Part shown: piece by piece, positions 49,248 through 61,071 of the stretch
Position numbering within the stretch: the first letter of the stretch is position 1
How the letters are laid out: each line of letters starts with the position of its first letter
The notes under the pieces: generated by a model
The model's database searches: none
What the model was told of the DNA's origin: nothing
Seen by the model: the letters and a program-made list of their open reading frames with translations, nothing else
Made by a program: the position numbers and the translations under genes
Assembly: GCA_027924585.1 (NCBI GenBank)
Contig: BSBM01000372.1
Span: 33,722,001 to 33,786,000, forward strand
Length of the DNA: 64,000 bases
Direction: 5' to 3'
Source: Larix kaempferi
Taxonomy: Eukaryota; Streptophyta; Pinopsida; Pinales; Pinaceae

Positions 49248-51178
49248 TGCTTTCTACAACCCAGTATGGGGGAAGTGTAAGTTCATACTCAACATGGAGC
49301 TAACATGTGGCACTTTAATAAATAAAAAATATTAATAAACATACATTTTACAATGTCGACTCTAATTTAAACTTCAAAACCAAAAATATATATTTCAATT
49401 AATTAAAACTAAAAGAATTTATTAGAATATATACATTTGTTAAATAAAGTTTTTGAGAGACAAGATGTCAATTCAAAAGCTATTAGGTTTGTTTACTTAG
49501 TTTGGTTATCACTTTAAATGATAATGTGAAAGGGGAAAATTTATTATAATTAAGTAACGACATAGATCCATCTTAACTCTGGATCTATCATGCACAGAGA
49601 GGATCAAATCCCTCAAGATGCAAACCTTTACTGAAGCTTTTGCACTCTAAAAATAATTTGTACTTCGAAGGATTTAATCTCTCTTTGTACATAATATATC
49701 TAGAATTTAAGATAAATCTATATTGGTAACAATAATTGATTTGTCTTAATAAATTATAACTTAATAGAATTTAAACGACAAAGATTTTAATATTTTTTTA
49801 GATGGATAGAATTTCATTCCCCTATCAAAATAGAGGAGGGCCTATGACTTGACTAATGCAATTATCAATATGCTTGAATTTACAAATGCATTGTCCATAA
49901 AATTCCTATCAATTCAGTGAGGATTATGTCTTTTAAATGGATTGTATATGACAAAGGATATAGCCTGAAAATCCCTCGTTGATTGTTACATTATATTGTG
50001 ATAAGGGGCATCCATTTAATGTCAAATCATTAAAGATATGTAACATGGGTTGTTATGTGGGTATCTTATCGTCCACATGCACATGTCCTTTCTCATATAT
50101 GCCATTCAAATTAAGTTATTTAATGTTTATTTGTAATTGTAACTTGTTAATAGTTTTTTCGTGAATGTGGGGTTGTTTTGGCCTACATGTAGGTTTTCCT
50201 TATTTTCTTAAACTAATGTGACACATTTCAATGTCATCAAATTTTTATTGAACCAATGTAAAAGACACTATATATATATAATAAAAAAAATGAATGTAAT
50301 GTTTATTTTTGGTTGTAATTTAGTGGTATTTATTTTTGTTTGTGAAGTTATATGTAGAGTATATTCTATGTGAAGTTGAAGTTGATATGTGATGTTTTTA
50401 TAATTGCTCATCAAACATTTCAATATAACTAATATATTGTTTAATTATCTTGTCATGTAAAGGTACTCTAGATACAATTGTGTTTTTATTAATATAATAT
50501 TTATTTGTTATTATAGAATATTGATATTTTTTTTATAAAGTCATATGTGTAGCATCATCTTGGTTAGTGGGGTAAGCTTGTAGTTTTTTTTGTTTAAAAC
50601 AATATTCATGAAGGACAGTGTGGTGTGATGAATTTGTGATTTAATGCAACTACTTAGTTTTTCAAAATTTTAGGTAATTAATTTTTTCGTGTATTAAAAG
50701 CACCAATATAGAATTGAAAGATGAAAAATGGAGCACACAACTAGTGTGCATATGAGGTGATATTGCTCAAAAATGATTGGCACTAATTATAATTGCATTT
50801 CAATGTACTGCTTACACTCATTTTGATCCTCAAAAAAGCTTTACAACATTGACCAAGAGTAAAAATTCTTGAATTGAGGTTGATATATGATAATATGGTA
50901 GTTTTATTGTTGCATAAATTCAACAATTGGATTACTGTAGATACATAATATAGCACCTTAGCACCCCATGAGTTGAAGGAAGTGAGCTATGTAGATTGCA
51001 TCATTATATATTGGCAACAACATGAAAGTAAACAAGTGCTACAAAACTTGGAGAAACAAGCATAGAACATGCACTAAGATGATGAGAATAATGAGAACAC
51101 ACCTACAATGACAACCTTGGATGAAGAAAATGATAAAAGAAATAGTTGTGGGTAAAGGATGAAATGATACATGGTTGA
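49248..51178. repeat. Diverged repeat A copy 5 and AT-rich unclassified DNA
   Basis: 49300-50000 resembles the AT-rich part of repeat A copy 2 and then the start of copies 3 and 4 (GACTTGACTAATGC, near 49850). The rest to 51178 is very AT-rich with no coding frame, tandem array or terminal repeat recognised. Confidence 0.55.
49562..49721. repeat. Foldback MITE-like element, about 160 bp
   Basis: The two halves are imperfect inverted repeats of about 50 bp, starting ATAGAT..ATCTTAA at both ends and reaching GGATCAAATCC / GGATTTAATC inward. A short spacer lies between. Shares a core with 24586-24702. The TSD is not clear. Confidence 0.7.
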
Positions 51179-52874
51179 TGTCATGTCCCCAGTCAGCTCG
51201 GTGCCCTTTAGAGGTGATGGGGAAGCTCCTTAGAATAACAACCTGATAATTTTTCTTGCTCTGAACACTCTGTTGCGTTCCCTCCCATCGATCCATCTCC
51301 GAAGGGAATATGAGAAACATAGGAGGGGTGCTAATTTTTGCCCCCAATATCACATTATGAAATTATTCACAACTAAATATGTGTGCAATGCATAATAAAC
51401 ATACACAGCGGAATTAAACCATATTAACACACACACAAAATGCATTTACCAACATTTCATCATAGGCATAATAACAACATAATGCACAGGAATTTAGTTC
51501 CATTATTCAGTTGGATCAATCTATGCATTCTGACATAAACAAACAATCATTCATGTATATAAAATTGGCATAATCAAAGGCAATATGAAACACTTATCTT
51601 TTAATTGAAATCACCAAGCAACTGGCTATGGACTGCAACGTTCTAACTCAATCGTAGGTCTCTGCCCAGCCTATTTTCTTTTAGCACTCAGAGACCAACC
51701 CTGAGTTGGGGCTATGTATCCACTAAGGAGGACCTACTCAGGTTCACTCACAGCCTTAGGCACAATCATTCAGGCTCAACCAGCACACAGCTAGCTCTGT
51801 CAAGGAAGTGGGGGGGACAGGGAGGTGTTTCTAAGCCAATGAGCTCAACCATATAGCTATAGGCATATCCAATTGGCTTCAAATAGGACAAGTACCCCCA
51901 TCACCTCCAGTCTCAGCCTAAATAAGGTCCCCTTCTCTTCTACACAGTCCCTCGGGTGCCCCTTACCTTAGCGCTGACCTGGGCAGGTATGGTTGGTCCC
52001 GAATTCTAAACCAAACATAATTGAGACTTCCCTGGCTCTACCATGAAATATGACCCCCTGGTCTCTCTCCCACTGCGATCCACTCTTGGATCTTCCTTAA
52101 TTCCTGCCCATGTGAATCTCATTCACGGATTTCAACTTTCGGGCCCCAAACACTGGGTGCTCCCATGAATTTCAGGGATCTTCACACTCTCAAACTCACT
52201 ATGGGGTTTATATGTATGGATTCCCCACTGAATTTCACTTCCCACACAAACTCCTGGGTGATTTCTGCACTTCAAAATGTAGCTTCTTTCCAAGTTGCGA
52301 TTTTTGGTTTTTCCATAGTTGGGAATGCATAACATCTTCAGAATAACAATCTGGTTGTTTCACAATGGCATGGGGATGAGGGAAAACATCCTCCCTCGAG
52401 GAAGAGTGACTTGTGGGTCAAGTAAACAGAGTTCATACTCTGCCATATGAATTTATGGGCTACCCATACTCCATCAATCTCATGAGCTGATTTTTAAAGT
52501 ACTTCCTTACAACAAAAATAAATGACAGCAAGGAAAGTCAAAGTGGGCTCTCAAGGTGACATTTGGAAGCATAGGTTCAATCCCACAACCCCCTCACCTC
52601 TCCCTAGTGGATACACATAGCCCCATCATTTTAGTTGCATCCATAACCGGCCCCTTGATATTTTATTTGCATTATAATTATTTACATGCTTTAACAATTT
52701 CCCCATGGCTTACAAGCACATGGATAGCACAATATAAAATATCAGCCCTTTAAGGATGAGCATTCACTAGCGGGGCCTTGGCCTTGACCTCCACGCTAGG
52801 AATCATACATCACATATGCACAATATTTACATATCAAGTTGATACATTCTAAGGGCCAAAATGGGGGTATTACA
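51179..52874 (-). repeat. 3' LTR of non-autonomous element
   Basis: 1696 bp, plus-strand ends TGTCATGTCCCC and GGGGGTATTACA. Strongly similar over its whole length to 57989-60029 apart from the MITE. Confidence 0.92.
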
Positions 52875-52889
52875 TTCCCCTCCCCCTTA
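52875..52889 (-). promoter_or_regulatory. Polypurine tract
   Basis: Minus strand TAAGGGGGAGGGGAA directly before the 3' LTR: a classic plus-strand primer site that fixes the element's orientation. Confidence 0.92.
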
Positions 52890-52993
52890 GAATAACACTG
52901 TCCTCGGTGTTCCAACACTTAGGAATACTTACACATTGTTTACACATGTCCAAAATTCACAAAATGTGGTAGGTCTATCCTACATTTCATCTT

Positions 52994-53494
52994 TTACTTT
53001 GGGTTTTCAGGACCAAGTCCTTTGGCTTCTACAGGCTGCTCATGCTAGCTTTGACCTTCCAGCTCCACAACAATCCCTTCCTTTTCTTTACCTTCCAGCT
53101 GATCCACAAGTCTAGAAACTTTATGGCTATTATCTTTCTTGATGTCCTTTGTTGGGCAGTCACGGAGGCAGTGATTTTCTCCACATTTCCAACATTTCGG
53201 TGGTTGATTTTTCTTTACCTGCTCAATTTCCTTTGATTCTTCCAGCCTTTAGCATTTCTTAATGGACTGATTGGATGAATGTCTCTTCATTGACCCATTG
53301 TCCTTTCCACTGCTGATAGCTTTCAGAATGCCTTTTACCTCATTTTGCAAACAAATAGAGTCCTGCAAAACCTTGTGGTTCATCTCATTCTGTTGCATTT
53401 GTAGCTTGAGCATTTCCTCAAGATTTTCTTGGGCCTTGGCAATTGTTTGAAGAAAATTTTCAGCCAAATCAAATAGCTTTTGGTCTGCTGCCAT
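52994..53494 (-). pseudogene. Small coiled-coil plus CCHC-knuckle ORF (Gag-like)
   Basis: 167 codons from the ATG at 53494 (MAADQKLFDLAENFLQTI) to a stop at 52994, with one internal TAA after QSIKKC, where a Gln codon is plausible. Residues 1-65 are heptad-like (NLEEMLKLQMQQNEMNHKVL). A zinc knuckle follows (CWKCGENHCLRDC) in the C-terminal half, then an acidic tail. No capsid domain is evident, so it is far shorter than a normal Gag (300-450 residues). A coiled coil could oligomerise and the knuckle bind the element RNA; that is inference. It lies near the 3' LTR rather than near the primer site, an unusual place for gag. Confidence 0.7.
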
Positions 53495-54660
53495 GGTCAA
53501 TGTGAACAGCTTCCCACACTTTGCTTACTAGCAACACTTGCCATGTAACAGCTGCAACCAATTGGTTTAATTTTCACCTGCGAAATTCATTATTGCAAAT
53601 CTTGTTAGGCCAAGCATAACATAAGCATTAAGATCAGTCAATTACTTGCCCAATTGACATGGAAATTTCATGTTGTATCCATGAGACTTCCACACATTTC
53701 ATGCTTGTCCAACATACAAATGAACTCATTCATGTTCATCCTTTCACAGGGAATTAACTAATTCAACATTCACAATTTATTTCAAGCAAAATAAACACAA
53801 TCAACTTTCAGCCATAATATGCATTCAACAATTTTATGTCTCTAAAATGCATCAATAAAAAAGGAAAGAGAAGAGTAAGAGTTTCCCCCTCTTAATCTTG
53901 TTCCAATCCGGAGCCCCACCACAACTGTGGTTCCATGCTCCTTGGTCTCTTTCACTTCAAATGTGAATGCTTGACTCGCCTTTTCCTTGTTTTGGCGATC
54001 ACACTTGGTGTCTAAGGTCTATCCAAGGCTTCTCAACCAGGGAACCCCTCCCCATGGTTTTCCTACAGAACCTTTGGCTGCTAGGACCCACACAAGTCCA
54101 CTGGCACCATTTTCCATTTCTACTCATACTGATCTTTCTAGGATAGTCACATGTCCAAATGCATCCTTAGGATGCCTTCAAGGTTCTTGCTTCCCGCAAT
54201 TACCTGGGTTTCAACAAAGAAACAACGGTGTATTAGCTTGGTTGTTATAAGACTTGTACATGAAACTTTTCATTATTCGGAATAAGAAATATATGATAAT
54301 TAAATACTTATTTGTATTGGACATCTTCACGTTATTCCACAGACTTCTTCTTTTCTTTACAAGCCTTGGATCACCTGTGGATACAATAACGAATGTTTGG
54401 CCAGCACGCAGGCTGCTCCACAACATTCAATGCCCAACCAGTGCACCGACTAGATTTACCAAGCGTTTATGGTTCCAAACTAGTCCCATACCTGGTTTTC
54501 CCTCTCCATTGCCAAGCCAACACTTTCGTCTGGGTCAACACGCCAATGGAAGGAAACTGCACCATAACCATTTCCAAATCAAGGGCTCTACTAGGGAGCC
54601 ATAAGAATCTCAATGGGTTCCATCCAGTCTCGACACCCACCTCAACTCCACTCATATCCC

Positions 54661-54740
54661 GAGTAAGGTCCCCTTCTCTGCTGCACAGTCCCTCAGGTGC
54701 CCCTTCCCTCAGCATTATCCTGGGTAGGTGCAGGAGGTCC
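54661..54740. repeat. LTR-derived fragment within the internal region
   Basis: Closely resembles LTR positions 51916-51996 (TAAGGTCCCCTTCTC, CACAGTCCCTC, GGTGCCCCTT). It is flanked by two copies of an ATGCCCAACCAG-containing segment (near 54431 and 54801). Suggests internal rearrangement or template switching. Confidence 0.6.
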
Positions 54741-57059
54741 TTACTACTGAACCAAAAGATATTTTATGCCTTTACAAATATCACCACGTTCCAAGTCACA
54801 ATGCCCAACCAGCGTACTGACTGGATTTATTAGGCAATGGAACAACCACTCACACACATAAGGATGGTACCCCTTCTTCACTTTGCTTCTTTAGTATGCA
54901 TCACCAATTGCACGTGTAATACCTGACAACACAAGATGGGTAGGCAAGCTCATCAGTATCACTAATATCAAATTGTAAACATATTTCATAAAAATTCACT
55001 CTCTAATATTGAAACACCAGGAATGTGCCCAATCCCTTAGGGTGTAGTCAATATTGAAAACCATAACACAACACAGCACCCGAGAGGTGTGCACTCCTCT
55101 CTGATGTGAGCCATGTAGGCCATAATCAAAACTCAAGCAGTCTGAAATAGAAACATGCTCTACATATTAATTCCAATAATTAGACATGCATATTTTCAGC
55201 AAGGGTTACAAAATACTTATATGTTTTGCAGATGTATTTTCTCTTCCTTTCGCGAGGAATGGGGCTCCCTTCTCTAAGTTAACAGTTCCTTGGGCTCCCT
55301 TCACTGAACTAACAGTACCTCGGGTTTATTACCCAATCCATTTCACGTTTCATAAACAACACATGCCCTATTGGCATAAGTTTACCATCTCACCCGCGTT
55401 GTTTACCAACATGCAGTTCATATGAGACATTATCAAAATTTACAATGGCATTTCACTCGAAACCCATTTTCAAAGCATGGGATCCTTCCCATGGAGTTTG
55501 GATTCTGTAGGCCATAACACACGCTTCCTGCAATGTATCCTCTTGACACACTTCTCAAATATCCAAACAGTCAGTAGCATTAGCAATCAAATTCAAATAT
55601 GAATTTCATAACCAAGCATTAGTCATTTGGTAGTCATGAGACTCTTCTCATAGTATTCAGCTTCTGCCCATAGTAGATTCTAGCCTTTACTATGGATTTA
55701 CCCCCCCATTTCCATATCCAATACAATTCTACCTAAAATCTGATCAGTTGGTCTCCTGCAAATGATTACACCAACCTCGTGATCATAGATTTGTTCCACC
55801 AAACTTTCTTCATAAGGTTGTTGGTCAAATGCAACAACATCATCAACATCTTTAGCCATGCTTCTGTTGTATTTGGTCCTACAACCAATACCAACACCAA
55901 TAGTGATTATCAACCACAATAATTATCTTAAGTGGCTCATTGCATATGTAAAACTTTACTAGATTTACCAACATGCAACATCATATACATGCACAAATAT
56001 ATTCACATGCACTATGCAATATCTATTAATATGCCCACTAGTGCATATTCACTTCATCCATCTAATCTCTTGCATTTTTGGCATTCCTATGCCAAATTTT
56101 TTATACATAAAACTTGAAAATATAATCATATCAGCAAGAGAAGAGTTAAGGAATTATCCATTTCCAATCTCTCATGACAACATGGAATTCCTCTTCCACG
56201 TCATAGCTGATCCAATTTCATGGCCTCTCTAGCAAGCACACAAGGAATCATTAGCTATTATTTTCTCACCAAGCAGCAATTCAATACACATACTCATGTA
56301 TAACATTCTTAATTGCTACCTTACAAGCATGTAATTCTTATGCTATAAATAGAAATAGATTAAGGTGAGAAATTTCCCTCTTTATCAACATTGCTCCAAC
56401 TGCTTTCAAAAATTATGGCCAAGTTCAACTTGACCTTTCTTAACTTCCCTGCACTTATCATCACTGCAATTGATTCAATATCACCTCCATAAGGAGTCTT
56501 TGCAAGGTCCATTATATGCCCTTGCACCTTATTCAACTATGATACCTTCTTTCATTTCTCATGGAAATATTTTCTATAATTCTGAACCACATACTTGATG
56601 CACACGTGGAAATGCCTCATTCCTTAATTAGCAGCCTTTGCATGGCCACCATATCACTACCATGAGCCACATGCCAATTACACATACTGGGATGTATTAT
56701 TCCTATGAGTGACAACTTTTGGGAGAATGGAATTGCCTTACCCATTCTCATTACTTACTCATAAGTTACTGACTCATATCTTGTAACTTCTCTTTGTCCC
56801 CCTCATGCAATTATGGAAATTGCCCATATTGACAACAATTTTTTTGTCAAAACAGCCAATGGCACTTTTCTGCTCTAAATATCTATGATATATGAAAACC
56901 TCATTCAAATTCTAGTTATGCACCATTATTCTCTGCTAGATAAGCTTTCCAATGCCTAACTACATGCTTCATTACGATTTCAGGTGTGGAAATTACAATA
57001 CTTCAAGAATGACAATTTTTACCAAAATTTCTGCACTTTTACACAGCTGCAATTTATTC

Positions 57060-57720
57060 TGAAAACCCAACTTCAGTCCGCAATCCGCAATCCCCAAGCC
57101 ACAATTCAGGAGTCAAAACGATAAACTTGAATCAAAGTATCAGATCTCTTCCCGACTTCCGCAATCCGCAAGCCACAATGCGGGAGTCGGAAGTCGGTGT
57201 TGTCGAGCAGACTCCATCAAATTTTACCCCGACTTCCGCAATCCGCAATATGCAATGCGGGTTCGGAAAGTCAGCACCCGAATGCACAAATTCGATAAAT
57301 CACACCTCCAACTTCCGCAATGCGGGTTCGGAAATTCGGCACCCTAAAGGCACAGCTTCGAGAAATTATGCCCCCGACATCCACAATCCGCAATGCGGGT
57401 TAGGAAATTCGGCACCCCAAAGGCACAACTTCGAGAAATTACGCCCCTGACTTTTGCAATCCGCAATGCGGGTTTGGAAATTCGGCACCCCAAAGGCACA
57501 GATTCAAAAAATTACGCCCCCGACTTTCGCAATCCGCAATGCGGGTTCGGAAAGTCGGCACCCCAAAGGCACAGCTTCAAGAAATTACGCCCCCGACTTC
57601 CGCAATCCGCAATGCATGTTCGGAAAGTCGGCACCCCAAAGGCACACCTTCAAGAAATTACGCCTCTGACTTCCACAATCCGCAATGCGAGTTCGGAAAG
57701 TCGAAAGTCGACCATATGCT
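57060..57720. repeat. 73-bp tandem array, hairpin-forming
   Basis: About six to eight units; the last five are exactly 73 bp apart (ACG/ATG landmarks at 57368, 57441, 57514, 57587, 57660), with degenerate units before them. Each unit has CCGACTTCCG ... CGGAAAGTCGG, able to pair as a stem, with an inner CCGC-AAT-GCGG stem. It lies 270 bp inside the 5' LTR and PBS of the non-autonomous element, where leader and packaging signals are expected. All three plus frames stay open because the array lacks stop triplets; not coding. Confidence 0.93.
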
Positions 57721-57971
57721 CTTGTTACTGCCAACTTCTCAGGCCGATATCATTCTCATCCTAAGTCCATTTTTGGAAAACTTGGTATCGTTGGAAAGCT
57801 TTTGGCGAGCCCTATGCAACAGTGTGATCCTCTGCCACACCTGAGAACTCTGATTTTGTCATTATTCCAATCAAAAAATTTCTCAAACTTCATCAATACC
57901 TATTTTAAATATTCTCATTATCTACCTGTAAGCTCATAATTTAGCCCAAACAGCCCAAGTGCTACAACCTT

Positions 57972-57985
57972 GGGCTCTGATACCA
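57972..57985 (-). promoter_or_regulatory. Primer binding site, initiator-Met tRNA type
   Basis: Minus strand TGGTATCAGAGCCC, three bases inside the 5' LTR edge at 57989. Confidence 0.94.
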
Positions 57986-57988
57986 CTA

Positions 57989-60029
57989 TGTCATGTCCCC
58001 AATCACCTCAGTGCCCTTTAGAGGTGATGGGGGAGCTCCTTAGAATAACAACCTGATAATTTTTCTTACTCTGAACACTCTGTCACGTTCCCTCCCATCG
58101 ATCTGACTCCGAAGGGAATATGAGCAACATAGGAGGGGTTCTAATTTTCGCCCCTAGTATCACATTATGAAATTATTCACAACTAAATATGTGTGCAATG
58201 CATAATAAACATACACGGCGGAATTAAACCATATTAACACACACACATAATGCATTTACCAGCATTTCATCATAGGCATAATAACAACATAATGCACAGG
58301 CATTCAGTTCCATTATTTAGCTGGATCAATCTATGCGTTCTAACATAAACAAACAATCATTCATGTATATAAAATTGACATAATCAGAGGCAACATGAAA
58401 CACTTATATTTTAATTGAAATCACCAATCAATTGACTATGGACTGCAACGTTCCAACCCAACCTTAGGCCTCTGCCCAACCTATATTCTTTTAGCACTCA
58501 GATACCACCCCCGAGTTGGGGCTATGTATCCACTAAGGAGGAACTACTCAGGTTCACTCACAGCCTTAGGAAATATCATCCAGGCTCGGCCAACACACAG
58601 TTGGCTCTGTCAAGCATGTGGGGGGGGGCAGGGAAGGAGTTTCTAAGCCAATGAGCTCAACCACATAGCTACATGCATATCCAATTGGCTTCAGACAGGA
58701 CAGGTACCCCCATCACCTCCACTCTCGGCCTAAATAAGGTCCCCTTCTTTGCTACACAATCCCTCAGGCGCCCCTTACCTCAGCGCTGACCTGGGAAGGT
58801 ATGGTTGGTCCCGAATTCTAAACCAAATATAATTGAGCCTTCACTGGCTCTACCATGAAATATGACTCCCTGGTCTCTCTCCCACTGCGATCCACTCTTG
58901 GATCTTCCTCAATTCCTACCCACGTGAATCTCATTCACGGATTTCAACTTTCGGGCCCCAAAAACTGGGTGCTCCCATGAATTTTGGGGCTCTTCACAAC
59001 TCAATATGGGGTTTATATTTATGGATTCCCCATGGAATTTCACTTCCCACACAAACTCCTGGGTGATTTATGCACTTCAAAATGTAGCTTCTTTCCAAGT
59101 TGCGATTTTTGGTTTTTCCACAACTGGGAATGCATAGGATCCTTAGAATAGTAGTCTGGTTGTTTCGCAATGGCATGGGGATGAGGGAAAACATCCTCCC
59201 ATGAGGTAGAGTGACTTGTGGGTCAAGTAATTAGATCCCATACTTTGCCATACGAATTTATGGGCTTCCCATACTCCATTAATATCATGAGCTGATTTTT
59301 GAAGTACTTCCTTACAATAGAAATAAATGACAGCAAGGAAAGTCAAAGTGGGTTCTCAAGGTGACATTTGGTAGCATAGGTTGAATCCCACAACCCCCTC
59401 GCCTCTCCCTAGTGGATACACATAGCCCCCTCATTTTAGTTTCATCCATAGCCAACCCCTTGGTATTTTATTTTCATTATAATTATTGACATGCTTTTAC
59501 AATTTCACCACGGCTTACTAGCACATGGATACACGAGGTCTTCACTTAGTGAAACTATGCCATAATGCCTTTATTCATGGGATATTAAAGAATACCCTTA
59601 ATTTCACTAGATATTGATAAATACCTACCAAATCCTTTTGTTGAGCCCCCCTCCCAATACATATTTCCAATTAAAAAAACCTTATTTTTATAAGATATTT
59701 CTTATTTTTACTAAATACCCCTTTTTAAACTCCCCAATACCTATCAATCCCCCATACCCTACTCCCCAACCCCCTAATACCTACAATATATTGACCTTAT
59801 TTTTCACAATTTTAAAACCCCCCTTTATGAATGAACGTGATAAGATATTGGTCAATAAGGTGAATCCCTTGTGCATGGATATCACAATATAAAATACCAG
59901 CCCTTTAAGGCTGAGCATTCACTAGTGGGGCCTTAGCCTTAAGCTCCACGCTAGGAATCATACATCGCATATGCACAATATTTACATATCAAGTTGATAC
60001 ATTCTAAGGGCCAAAATGGGGGTATTACA
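57989..60029 (-). repeat. 5' LTR of non-autonomous element (with MITE)
   Basis: 2041 bp; minus the 342-bp MITE and its duplicated 8-bp target this is about 1691 bp, matching the other LTR. Confidence 0.92.
59532..59873. mobile_element. hAT-like MITE, 342 bp
   Basis: Present only in this LTR. Flanked by a perfect 8-bp TSD CATGGATA (59524-59531 and 59874-59881). Terminal inverted repeats CACGAGGTCTTCAC and CACAAGGGATTCAC (right end read on the minus strand) match at 11 of 14. No coding capacity; C-rich and A-rich interior. The 8-bp TSD and CA-start fit the hAT superfamily. Confidence 0.88.
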
Positions 60030-60034
60030 ATTGA

Positions 60035-61071
60035 ATGCCCATAAATCATCTCATTTTAATTTTATTACTACTATGAAAATCAAAGTGATAGTCATGAAGA
60101 AGAACATATTAATATAAGAAAGGGTTCAGAGATTGACTAAGTCCATGGATGGAGGAGTATCACTACAGATAAGTTCACCCTAAGAAAGAAAATATCTTAG
60201 TATGCATGAATAAATTTGGTCTCTATATTGTAGGTGTAAAGTCGCACAAAAGCATGACTACGGGATGCAATTATAACAATTTTATTCAACATATATTAGT
60301 GATAGATTGGCACTATATCATGGATGTGCTAAATTTTATGTTGTATAGTTTTAGTGTTGTAGCCTGGATACATGGAAATATTTGGTTATCTTAGCACACA
60401 TGGTCTTTATTGTAGACAATTTCACACACAAATGTTCAATAGTCATGATAGATCATGTTTCTCACTCTTCATCCTAATCTTCTTTTTTAACAAGTGTAAT
60501 TTTGAAAATAAATAGATAAGAAAATGGATCACTTTGTATTCCCTTAGTTGTGATGCGATTGCCTATTCATCTCACTATTGGAGCTATAACTAATTTGTTT
60601 AGGGAAATCCAAATTGAGTGATGCTTGACATGTTAAAAACAAGACTTCCTTAGTTATCTCTAGTATATAATTCAACACCAGATGAACAAGAATATTATAG
60701 TTACAATTGTACAATTTAGGGTTTTGACTCAACCTTGAAACCTTAATAAAACTAGTAGGGTTTATTGAAATGCACATATCAGAAGTTGTAGTGAGACCAG
60801 ATACAACATATGAAAAGGGACAAATTAAGGTGTATAGGTCCAAAATTTGGAAATTCTAGGGAAAATCCATGACAATACTATTTATATAAGCTCGCTCTCT
60901 TGAGAGAGGATAAAAATGTTAGGGTTTCATAGTTTAGCCATCACTTCAATCTAGCAAATCCAAATGAACTAGGACTATTGAGATGAGGAAGAAAACATTT
61001 TAGGTTATCAAAAGCCAAAATATCAACTAAGTGAGAGCACAAATTGTAGACATATAACAACTATAAGGTTT
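60035..61071. other. Unclassified non-coding DNA
   Basis: AT-rich, continuous with the flank left of 51174 before the LTR element inserted. No coding frame or repeat recognised. Confidence 0.5.

Larger units (their letters stand above)
51179..60029 (-). mobile_element. Non-autonomous LTR retrotransposon with small Gag-like ORF
   Basis: LTRs 51179-52874 and 57989-60029 (the latter holds a 342-bp MITE) enclose 5.1 kb. On the minus strand the order is: 5' LTR, PBS at 57985-57972, a 73-bp tandem array, long non-coding DNA, a small ORF at 53494-52994, a strong polypurine tract, 3' LTR. The TSD is GTTGA (51174-51178) versus ATTGA (60030-60034), one mismatch. No protease, RT or integrase is present, so movement would depend on another element. 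It fits the idea of short terminal-repeat elements carrying only a gag-like gene. Confidence 0.88.

Noticed and set aside
53987-54833. Several 80-146-codon plus-strand frames
   Set aside because: They lie antisense inside the non-autonomous element, lack domains and overlap each other.
57127-57939. Overlapping open frames in all three plus frames
   Set aside because: They reflect a 73-bp tandem array without stop triplets; the same peptide appears in shifted frames, so not a gene.
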